A stretch of 50,236 nucleotides of DNA from Chryseobacterium oryzae (lineage in GTDB: Bacteria > Bacteroidota > Bacteroidia > Flavobacteriales > Weeksellaceae). Made by a program: the position numbers and the translations under genes. Shown one piece after another: positions 44,006-50,236 of this stretch (positions are counted from its first letter, which is position 1; the number at the start of each line of letters is the position of its first letter). Where the stretch lies: the NCBI RefSeq assembly GCF_022811665.1, contig NZ_CP094531.1, forward strand, positions 1-50,236, written 5' to 3'. The notes under the pieces are model-generated. The model was not told where the DNA came from. It saw only the letters and a list, made by a program, of their open reading frames with translations, and ran no database searches.

Positions 44006-44573
44006 GTTGCATGTGTTTTAATTTATTCTCGAGAGCTTTGAAAATCTCATTTGTTAAATCCCCTCCTTTATCCGAAAATTCTTCTTTGAAATAATCGTCC
44101 TCAAAATGCCTTTTCAACTTTTGACTTGAATTTACATTAAAGAGATTTTGATCAATTTTATAGAAGATAGACACAAAAAATTCAGCATAATCATCAACTT
44201 TAGAATGACAGTGGTTATAATATAATCTATAATTTTCTGCACTCAATCCCTCCGCTAGCTCATCTAAAGATTTTAATTTATATCTAAAAACATACCTCAA
44301 GATTTGATCTTCACAATTATATACATCGCAGTAATAATCACAAATTAGTCTGTAGTTTTCTTTAGAAAAATTATAAAGAAATTTTGAGCTTACACTAAAA
44401 AGAAGAATCTTCCACAGAAAGTCAACTCTTTCAAAATTTGAATTTCGGATATATTTAATTAGTTCAGTTTTTTTAAGACTAAACTCTCTTTTAAAAAAAT
44501 TGCTGTAGGAATAATTTAGCAGCTGCCGTTCTTCCAAAAATTCCTGAAATTCTGAAACAAAATTTTGGTTCAT
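43989..44573 (-). CDS. Unknown helical protein, first gene of a two-gene unit
   Basis: It is 194 residues from the ATG at 44573 (MNQNFVSEFQEFLEERQLLN); an upstream TTG at 44588 is less likely. It is all-helical and rich in aromatic residues (SKFLYNFSKENYRLICDYYC). No known family was recognised. It overlaps the next gene by 17 nt. The pair lies between a regulator and a resolvase, a typical cargo position. Confidence 0.6.
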   Translation of the reverse strand: MNQNFVSEFQEFLEERQLLNYSYSNFFKREFSLKKTELIKYIRNSNFERVDFLWKILLFSVSSKFLYNFSKENYRLICDYYCDVYNCEDQILRYVFRYKLKSLDELAEGLSAENYRLYYNHCHSKVDDYAEFFVSIFYKIDQNLFNVNSSQKLKRHFEDDYFKEEFSDKGGDLTNEIFKALENKLKHMQHEKIF

Positions 44574-44739
44574 CTTATTTTTTTTCAAAAGTAAACACTA
44601 AGTACGCAATGTTTTTGCGCTAATAAATCATTTACCTAATTTAAGAGTAATCATCCTTCAAAAAGGTGTGAATAACAAAATTAAAAAAGATTCTGATACT
44701 ATAATTACGGTTTATCACATTATAAAGAGTTTACAGAAT

Positions 44740-45303
44740 TTACTTGTTATTTTCAATCCTGTAAAAAGTAGCTTTGCTGATTCCGGCCTGGTTGCAAGCC
44801 TTATCTATAGAAATACGTTTATTTTCGTATAAATGCTTTGCAAATTGATATTTTTCCAAACTTTTCTTGCTCGCACCTTTGGGTCTGCCTAAAAGCGTCT
44901 TTCTTTTTCTTGCACCTTCCAAGCCAGACTTGGTTCTTTCGCTAATTAGGTTTCTCTCAAATTCTGCAACTGCCCCAAAAATTTGAATGACAAATTTCCC
45001 GTTAGCCGACGTTGTATCAAATGCAGGCTCAGTGATACTTTTAAAAAGAACTCCTTTCTCGTTAAACTTCTCAATTAAATCAATCATATTTTTGAGCGAA
45101 CGAAAAATCCGGTCGGTTTTGTAGACCATGATAATGTCTCCTTTTCTTAAATAAGAGAGCATTTCAATAAGACCATTTCTATCTTCCCGAACACCGCTTG
45201 CGATGTCCGAAAAAATTTTCTCACATCCATTCTCTTTCAGAAGTTCAATTTGTGTTTCTATATTTTGGTCTGAAGTAGAAACACGAGCATAACCAACCGT
45301 CAT
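44740..45303 (-). CDS. Serine recombinase (resolvase/invertase)
   Basis: In this 187-residue protein the catalytic Ser is in GYARVSTSDQ (S9), the DR pair in MVYKTDRIFRS, and the E-helix in FGAVAEFERNLISERT, ending with a Hin/resolvase HTH (ISIDKACNQAGISKATFYRI). It is probably the multimer resolvase of the plasmid, though a DNA invertase role is possible. An iteron-like GATAATGTCTCC inside it encodes the usual GDII of the family and is probably coincidence. Confidence 0.92.
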   Translation of the reverse strand: MTVGYARVSTSDQNIETQIELLKENGCEKIFSDIASGVREDRNGLIEMLSYLRKGDIIMVYKTDRIFRSLKNMIDLIEKFNEKGVLFKSITEPAFDTTSANGKFVIQIFGAVAEFERNLISERTKSGLEGARKRKTLLGRPKGASKKSLEKYQFAKHLYENKRISIDKACNQAGISKATFYRIENNK

Positions 45304-45331
45304 AATTTTAGTTTTAAAAAAGGTTTATTTT

Positions 45332-45416
45332 CAAAACTAATAAATAAAACGGAAAATGAGACTGGAATTTTAAAAATTTTTTATACATAATATTAGTTCT
45401 ATAAAACGAACGTTTT
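45332..45416 (-). promoter_or_regulatory. Resolvase promoter and candidate res site
   Basis: On the minus strand TAGTTTTG (45339-45332) is a -7 box. Upstream, AAAACG-AA-CGTTTT (45403-45416) is a near-perfect palindrome with a 2-bp centre, the layout of a serine-recombinase crossover. Sub-site structure cannot be resolved by eye. Confidence 0.45.
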
Positions 45417-45527
45417 TTGAAAACAAAAAACAGAAACTTTCATTTTTTTTTCATAAAAATTTATCTCTGCTTATTTCTGGCGTAGCCAACTCTTTTCTTT
45501 GCATTACACAAAATTTAAAACAAAAAA

Positions 45528-46508
45528 ATGACAAAGTTTAAGTATCGGGTTTTTATTCCTGAGTTTATTGAAGCCAGAATAAATCGTTCAACCCAAGAGT
45601 TTGAAGATGATGATTTTTTAAGTGCAAGAAATTTTGCTTTGGAATATTTATCTGAAATTATTTCAAGCTTAGTTTCAGAAAAAATAATCACAGTTTCAGA
45701 CTTTAAAAATGAAGAATCATCTGAACTGATTGAAGTTTCTGAATTATTAAAAACTCCGGAAAATGATAAAATTCTTGACTGTGAACGCCTTTCAGAGTGT
45801 AAAATCCAATATAACTACACAGAAAAAGAGTTCAGAAACGCCAATGAATTACGAACTCAAAGAATGAGTTTAAAACAGACTTTTTTTCTATTGGGCATTA
45901 TAAAACTAGAGATTGCTGATGAAAAAGACAATTTTGTACCTGTTTTTGAATTAAAGAATTCTGATATTCCTATAAACCGTTTTGTGGAAGAGACGATTAT
46001 AAGCAGATTGATTTCCAATTTTAAAGGATTAACTTTTCCAAAGCTTTATTCAAGTTTTCAATTTAACATAAAAGAAAAGCATCATCAGTTTAGAGAAATT
46101 TTCCTTACGGAAAACAATTTTAGAGAAAAGGAAATAATTTCGAATAATTTATTTTTTGACTTTGAAAGAAAACTTCTTTCGATTTACAACCGAAGATGTA
46201 TGGTAAGTCTTTTTATTGAGGAAGAACATAGCAAATTAGCTAGAAAGGCTATGCTCTACATTCAGTCGGTTTACGGTAAATTAAAATATGAATACTCTCC
46301 CAAAGTGATGATTCAAAACAAGCTTTATTGGGTTTATTTCTTTGATTTTAATACTGAATTAAAAATAACTTATTCAAAAGCAGGAAATCTATATTTCAGA
46401 AGTGCTTCAGGAATGAAAAAAGCCAATGAACAGACCACTTTCGAAGAAATTGTATGCCATGAAAACTGCAAAGACGATTTTATCAGAGATTTACTCCAAA
46501 TACTTTAA
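45528..46508 (+). CDS. Unknown protein sharing an N-terminal module with the next gene
   Basis: In this 326-residue protein the start FEDDDFLSARNFALEYLSEI resembles FSDENFSSARKKAFEYVEAA in the following gene, so the two share a roughly 60-residue N-terminal domain. The rest has no recognised motif. It lies 224 nt past the resolvase start. The next gene begins 10 nt after it. Confidence 0.65.
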   Translation: MTKFKYRVFIPEFIEARINRSTQEFEDDDFLSARNFALEYLSEIISSLVSEKIITVSDFKNEESSELIEVSELLKTPENDKILDCERLSECKIQYNYTEKEFRNANELRTQRMSLKQTFFLLGIIKLEIADEKDNFVPVFELKNSDIPINRFVEETIISRLISNFKGLTFPKLYSSFQFNIKEKHHQFREIFLTENNFREKEIISNNLFFDFERKLLSIYNRRCMVSLFIEEEHSKLARKAMLYIQSVYGKLKYEYSPKVMIQNKLYWVYFFDFNTELKITYSKAGNLYFRSASGMKKANEQTTFEEIVCHENCKDDFIRDLLQIL

Positions 46509-46518
46509 ATATTTTATT

Positions 46519-47379
46519 ATGAAAACAAAAATGCCTGTTATCTCTTATATTGTCACCTGTAAATACAAAACAAATTCTGCCGGTCTTACCACTTTGCATC
46601 AACAAAATTTCAGCGACGAAAATTTCTCTTCAGCCCGAAAAAAGGCGTTTGAATATGTAGAAGCTGCCAAAGAGTTTATGCACAAAAATGAAATCATGCT
46701 TAATAAAAAGCGATATCAAAATCCGTCTGGCGTTTATATTAAAAACAAAAAAGCTTTTGATTCGGGAATTCAAATTTTTATGAGAATTAATGAAGATTTT
46801 AATCAATCTGGTGTTTCAGACAAAAAAGCCACAATGTACTTAATAGCAGCTTTCCATAAGATTAACGATGATTACAGACAAAAAATAAAAGCCGGAAGAT
46901 CAGCTGAAAAAGGTTACTACAAAATTCTAAATCAAAATTCTGTTGAAGAAGATCAGTTCATTATTGATTATCAAAAATTTGAAAACGAAAAAAATGAGAT
47001 TGAAAAACTGAAATCAAAATCTTTCAAAGACATTGATTTTGTTCCTTACAATTTGGTTCAAACGATAGAAAATCTTTTTGAAAGCATTTGTGCATTTGCT
47101 AATTCAGGTGGTGGAAAAATAATTTTTGGTCAGGATGAAAAGTTTGAGACATATCATTCAGATTCGAAAATCAATTTGCTTTGCGAAGAAATTTGGAATA
47201 GAACTATTACTGAATATCCTGAGATGGAAGAGTATCTCATAATTTTTAAAAGAAACTATATCGACTGCAAGTTTTTGGAAATTGAGATTGTTCCGACGCC
47301 TTTTGATTGTTTATTTAAAGGAGAATATTTTGTGAGGACGATTCACGGAAATGTGATGGATTTGGAGAAGAGTTTGTAG
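46519..47379 (+). CDS. Protein with Schlafen/AlbA-like C-terminal domain
   Basis: It is 286 residues from the ATG at 46519 (MKTKMPVISYIVTCKYKT); the longer frame from 46426 overlaps the previous gene by 83 nt and is unlikely. The shared N-terminal module (about 20-60) is followed by a helical region and an AlbA_2/Schlafen-like segment, LFESICAFANSGGGKIIFGQ. In that family the segment marks a nucleic-acid-binding or nuclease fold, but the domain here is short and divergent. Confidence 0.7.
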   Translation: MKTKMPVISYIVTCKYKTNSAGLTTLHQQNFSDENFSSARKKAFEYVEAAKEFMHKNEIMLNKKRYQNPSGVYIKNKKAFDSGIQIFMRINEDFNQSGVSDKKATMYLIAAFHKINDDYRQKIKAGRSAEKGYYKILNQNSVEEDQFIIDYQKFENEKNEIEKLKSKSFKDIDFVPYNLVQTIENLFESICAFANSGGGKIIFGQDEKFETYHSDSKINLLCEEIWNRTITEYPEMEEYLIIFKRNYIDCKFLEIEIVPTPFDCLFKGEYFVRTIHGNVMDLEKSL

Positions 47380-47410
47380 ATTTGGAGGAAATACTTAAAA
47401 ATAAAAAATC

Positions 47411-48040
47411 ATGAAAGTAGATGGAAATGAATATTTGTTAGAATTAGTAAAAAATGATGAAAAAGCTTTATTAAATTTAATATTTTCAAGTTCTTTTTTC
47501 CTTACAGAGAACGCAATGTTAAAATATCAGAATGAAAATAATTATATTAGAAATGGGCAAAGCCATACACTCTACTACAAAAGGGAAAATCAATATTATT
47601 TAATTAGACGAACAAAAAATTTTAAAAGAAGACTAAAGGATTTAAGCAAAAATGATTTGCTTTTCCTTAAGGATGAAAATGAAAATTTTAAAGCTATCAA
47701 GATAGATTCAACAGGAAATGCTGCCCCAAGAAAATTCTTACAAGAAAATATTGGACAAAATTTACTAAATAGAAATTTCAAAATATCTCATTTAGAAAAT
47801 AAAGGTAACACGCCTGAAAAACATGGTTTTAAAAATATTGTTATTACTCCCACTTTTTTAGATCATTTTTTTGATAGAAATCTATCATTAAATGAAAAAA
47901 AAATTACAAACATTGCTAAGCTTGTACTTAAATACAAATACAATCTCGGAGAAACATTTTTCAAAGATTTTTATCCAACAAAGGAAGAGATAGATTTTGC
48001 GAAATCAACAAATTTTAACTTTTTAGATTTAGTTAATTGA
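47411..48040 (+). CDS. Unknown protein at the end of the accessory operon
   Basis: This 209-residue protein has KISHLENKGNTPEKHGFKNI and VITPTFLDHFFDR. No family was recognised. It starts 31 nt after the Schlafen-like gene and ends 10 nt before the terminator shared with the WYL gene. Its composition (very high Asn, Lys and Phe) is like its neighbours. Confidence 0.6.
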   Translation: MKVDGNEYLLELVKNDEKALLNLIFSSSFFLTENAMLKYQNENNYIRNGQSHTLYYKRENQYYLIRRTKNFKRRLKDLSKNDLLFLKDENENFKAIKIDSTGNAAPRKFLQENIGQNLLNRNFKISHLENKGNTPEKHGFKNIVITPTFLDHFFDRNLSLNEKKITNIAKLVLKYKYNLGETFFKDFYPTKEEIDFAKSTNFNFLDLVN

Positions 48041-48050
48041 CAACAATATA

Positions 48051-48095
48051 AATAAAGCATAAAAAAACACCATTAGTTAGGTTTTATGCTTTATT
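48051..48095. terminator. Bidirectional terminator overlapping the third WYL gene stop
   Basis: AATAAAGCATAAAA (48051-48064) pairs perfectly with TTTTATGCTTTATT (48082-48095), a 14-bp stem. The stop codon of the minus-strand WYL gene (48084-48086) lies inside the right arm. Confidence 0.85.
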
Positions 48096-48986
48096 CCTCT
48101 CCATTGCTTCTCTCCAAAACCCCATCATTCTCTCCTTTAAAATCTCCGGCTTTATCACCTTCAAAGACCAGCTTCTTTTCAGCAGCTCCATCAGCAAGTC
48201 ATTATTGGGTTTTACAAAAAAATGGAACTGAATTCTGTCAGCGGTTTCAGATACAACTGATTGAGAATGATGAATGGGATTTACTTTAAGATAATGCCCA
48301 TCACGATGGTCATATTCTACAATTATTTCTTCGGCTTCGCTATCGGTAAACATTCCTATGGCATCTTTATAAGGCTCTTCAAAATCTATTTCTTGTGGTC
48401 TGAATTTGCCAGAAACTCCAATATTTTTAATTCTTTCCAACGCATAACTTTTGAAAGGAACATCTGAATCATCAGTTGCCAAAACGTACCATTTAAAATC
48501 TTTCTGTTTTATTTTATACGGACAGATTTCCTTTATTTTTTCATCCTCCGTAATATAATCAAAATAGGATATTTTAATCTTATTTTGACTCTGAACAGCT
48601 TCAGAAATTATGTGAAAATGCTCAAGTCCAGTGTTTTTTCTGGTTTCCGGAATAACATAACCCGGAAGCATCATATCTGAATTAAGAGAAGACAAAAAAA
48701 TCGCAGAATTGAGAAGGTCATTTTGGAAAATACCATCAAAATCAGTTTTTACGGAATATCGATAATGGTTATCAATACTAAATTTTATTTTCCATGCATC
48801 CCTCAATGCGCTAAGATCATTAGTGAAGGTCTTTGTGGGATATTTATCAATTCTCAAAGAAGGAATATCAGAATAAGCCTGAAATTTATGCAATACTTTC
48901 TCTCGTATTTCACTGTTTTTCAATTTACCGTTGTGCTCTAAAATAACTCTTAACAAAAGAGACATCCGTAAAAATTGTCGGTTCAT
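48084..48986 (-). CDS. WYL-domain transcriptional regulator (third copy)
   Basis: This 300-residue protein has an N-terminal HTH (1-80), WYL domain with IKQKDFKWYVLATDD and YALERIKNIG (about 165-205), and WCX-like tail with NPIHHSQSVV. It stands alone, convergent with the accessory operon. Its promoter contains an ACAGA/TCTGT inverted repeat, different from the operators of the other two WYL genes, so it probably has its own targets. Confidence 0.88.
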   Translation of the reverse strand: MNRQFLRMSLLLRVILEHNGKLKNSEIREKVLHKFQAYSDIPSLRIDKYPTKTFTNDLSALRDAWKIKFSIDNHYRYSVKTDFDGIFQNDLLNSAIFLSSLNSDMMLPGYVIPETRKNTGLEHFHIISEAVQSQNKIKISYFDYITEDEKIKEICPYKIKQKDFKWYVLATDDSDVPFKSYALERIKNIGVSGKFRPQEIDFEEPYKDAIGMFTDSEAEEIIVEYDHRDGHYLKVNPIHHSQSVVSETADRIQFHFFVKPNNDLLMELLKRSWSLKVIKPEILKERMMGFWREAMERNKA

Positions 48987-48997
48987 AAGTTTTTATT

Positions 48998-49029
48998 CAA
49001 ATATAAAAGAAATGACAGATACCCTCTGT
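48998..49029 (-). promoter_or_regulatory. Promoter and inverted repeat of the third WYL gene
   Basis: On the minus strand the -7 box TATATTTG lies at 49005-48998. Upstream, ACAGA (49015-49019 on the plus strand) and TCTGT (49025-49029) form an inverted repeat with a 5-nt spacer, again in the -33 place. The ATG is at 48986. Confidence 0.6.
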
Positions 49030-49045
49030 ATCAAATTGAGATAAA

Positions 49046-49069
49046 AAAACCAGCTTTTGAGCTGGTTTT
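49046..49069 (-). terminator. Intrinsic terminator of the lipoprotein gene
   Basis: AAAACCAGCT (49046-49055), loop TTTG, AGCTGGTTTT (49060-49069): a perfect 10-bp stem with flanking A/T runs, just after the gene ending at 49095. Confidence 0.88.
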
Positions 49070-49094
49070 AAAAATTAGTTTTGAATTTTTAAGA

Positions 49095-49763
49095 CTACTC
49101 TAAAACAGATCCATCAGAATACACGATTTTTTCAACGTCGAAATCAAATATTAAATCCTCAAATTTTGCTGAAGCGATTTTTGCATCATCATCTTTAAAT
49201 TGATTATAGCTGAAAGCCGCTTGATTTTGATATCTTCCTCTTGGTGCAATTCTATCATCTGTAAAATCCATTATATAATCATCTCCCAACTGATCTCCCA
49301 AAGAATTATAGATTCTAAATTTTATTTTTGCTGCTTTTACCTCTTTTCCTGATTTATTTTCAATGGCATAATCAAACAGATTATAATCATCTGTAATCCC
49401 TTTTTCCCAGTCGCTTTTCACAAAACCTTTTCCGAAAATAGTTACAGTTATTGCATTCTTCATTTTTTGCTTTCTTGCTTCTGCTTCTTTTTTCGCTTTC
49501 TCTGCAAGAACTTCCTCTTCAGCTTTGTATTTTTTAGCTTCATCAAGAATATCCTGATAAGATTTAGATTCCAAAGATTCACCTTTAAATTTTGCTCTTA
49601 ATAACCATCCCGCAAAAAGCCCGGAATCTTCTTCACTCCATTTCTTACTTTCTGCAATTTCTTTTAAATCCTCAGACATTGTCTTTTCATTATACTTCTT
49701 GTTTGTAGGATTTGAACAAGAGGCCAGTACAATAATTGCTGCTCCCAAAATAATTTTTCTCAT
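49095..49763 (-). CDS. Predicted lipoprotein of unknown function
   Basis: This 222-residue protein has a signal peptide MRKIILGAAIIVLASC with a lipobox ending in Cys16. A charged coiled coil (about 75-105) and a C-terminal beta-rich domain (FKGKGFV-like region, then NKSGKEVKAAKIKFRIYNSL) follow. It probably sits in the outer or inner membrane leaflet facing the periplasm. No partner is evident. Such genes are frequent plasmid cargo in this phylum. Confidence 0.8.
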   Translation of the reverse strand: MRKIILGAAIIVLASCSNPTNKKYNEKTMSEDLKEIAESKKWSEEDSGLFAGWLLRAKFKGESLESKSYQDILDEAKKYKAEEEVLAEKAKKEAEARKQKMKNAITVTIFGKGFVKSDWEKGITDDYNLFDYAIENKSGKEVKAAKIKFRIYNSLGDQLGDDYIMDFTDDRIAPRGRYQNQAAFSYNQFKDDDAKIASAKFEDLIFDFDVEKIVYSDGSVLE

Positions 49764-49902
49764 AATTATAATTTTTATATATCTTTGGGATAAAGATATA
49801 TACAGTATTTGAATTGTTTTTACGGGTTTCCGTAATTCTTGAAATTGCTTACCAAATTAAATATGTAAGTGTGTTGTTGTAAAGTGGTAATTTCACTGCA
49901 AA

Positions 49903-50115
49903 TCACGGAGGATCACTTCCACTACTTATTTTCTTTTTCAGAGTTATTTCACCTATCATCTTATTATTAATTTTAAATTCTGTTTCATCTTTGCTTTTGT
50001 AAGCCTTATCAAAGACATCCCAACAAATTAATAATGCTGACATAGCTACTATAAATCCTAACACAAGTCCCAACTTTACTATACTCGATTTACTATCTTT
50101 TTGAATATTTTCCAT
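49903..50115 (-). CDS. Small single-pass membrane protein
   Basis: It is 70 residues from the ATG at 50115 (MENIQKDSKSSIVKLGLVLG); a longer frame begins in the 37-bp repeat and is unlikely. One membrane helix (about 12-34: KLGLVLGFIVAMSALLICWD) is followed by a short basic tail (TLKKKISSG). Function unknown. The gap 49764-49902 shows no gene. Confidence 0.6.
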   Translation of the reverse strand: MENIQKDSKSSIVKLGLVLGFIVAMSALLICWDVFDKAYKSKDETEFKINNKMIGEITLKKKISSGSDPP

Positions 50116-50188
50116 ATTAATTTTTTTTAATTTCTCCTCCAAATGTAATCTGTAAAACACTTTTTGATTAGTTTGCTTAATATCTCCC

Positions 50189-50225
50189 ACAAATAGAAAT
50201 ATTTTCCAACGCTCGAAAAAGGACA
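50189..50225 (+). repeat. 37-bp direct repeat, copy B
   Basis: This is the partner of 207-243 (32 of 37 identical, same orientation). It lies upstream of the small membrane protein. If the sequence is circular, the two copies are 254 bp apart across the junction. Confidence 0.75.
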
Positions 50226-50236
50226 TAAAAACGAAA

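Noticed and set aside
45131..45142. Iteron-like GATAATGTCTCC in the resolvase gene
   Set aside because: It encodes the GDII stretch expected at this place in serine recombinases and matches the iteron at only 12 of 15 positions, so coincidence is more likely.

Overview
The window looks like a complete or nearly complete mobilizable plasmid, or a large piece of one, from a low-GC Bacteroidota, most likely a Flavobacteriia/Weeksellaceae (Chryseobacterium-like) host. The reasons are the AT-rich coding style, -7 promoter boxes of the form TAnnTTTG, the lack of strong Shine-Dalgarno sites, a Rep_3-type initiator with 21-bp iterons, a ParA operon, and BfmA/BtgA plus DUF5712-type mobilization genes. 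No rRNA, tRNA, CRISPR array or intact insertion sequence was seen.

Layout. (1) 1-1012: no convincing gene. (2) 1013-11279: a type I restriction-modification locus (hsdM, hsdS, hsdR) with a WYL regulator, a DUF2130 nuclease-like protein, a small coiled-coil protein and an embedded HTH-antitoxin/PIN-toxin pair. (3) 11336-16391: a retron. It has a promoter/operator, a non-coding RNA with pairing a1/a2 ends, a reverse transcriptase with NAxxH, YADD and VTG motifs, and three tightly packed genes: a kinase-ATPase-like protein, a pseudo-receiver, and a receiver-HEPN fusion. This effector set does not match any retron type I can recall and is the strongest candidate for a new system. (4) 16469-21538: a RecD-like helicase with a TPR/cold-shock partner, then an HTH/coiled-coil protein. 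(5) 21595-24866: a SLOG protein, a WYL regulator with a PD-(D/E)xK nuclease, and a frameshifted cyclic-phosphate receiver with a small partner, tied together by related operators. (6) 25069-29472: two small genes, mobilization genes, ArdC and a RadC-like JAB protein. (7) 30097-36309: a Mrr-STAND NTPase, an XRE/HNH pair under a perfect 17-bp palindrome, and a class II Fic protein with a duplicated operator. (8) 36485-40693: the replication/partition core, an operon parA - parB-like - toprim - rep, with six tandem 21-bp iterons at the end of rep and nine more iteron copies inside the toprim and parB-like coding sequences. (9) 40694-50236: an AT-rich repeat region, a GNAT gene, a frameshifted membrane LuxR regulator, a pair of unknown genes, a serine resolvase, three accessory genes (one Schlafen/AlbA-like), a third WYL regulator, a lipoprotein and a small membrane protein.

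How it fits together. Most of the cargo looks like defence against phages and plasmids, and the regulation is visible. Several promoters share one geometry: an inverted repeat with a 7-nt spacer sits where a -33 box should be, its right arm starting exactly 15 nt before TAnnTTTG. One arm sequence (TGCA-N7-TGCA) links the restriction locus to the retron. A different one (TGGTC-N7-GACYA) links the SLOG gene to the WYL-nuclease operon. I infer that separate WYL regulators control separate defence regulons. Two genes carry single-base frameshifts in homopolymers, which may be real decay or sequencing error.
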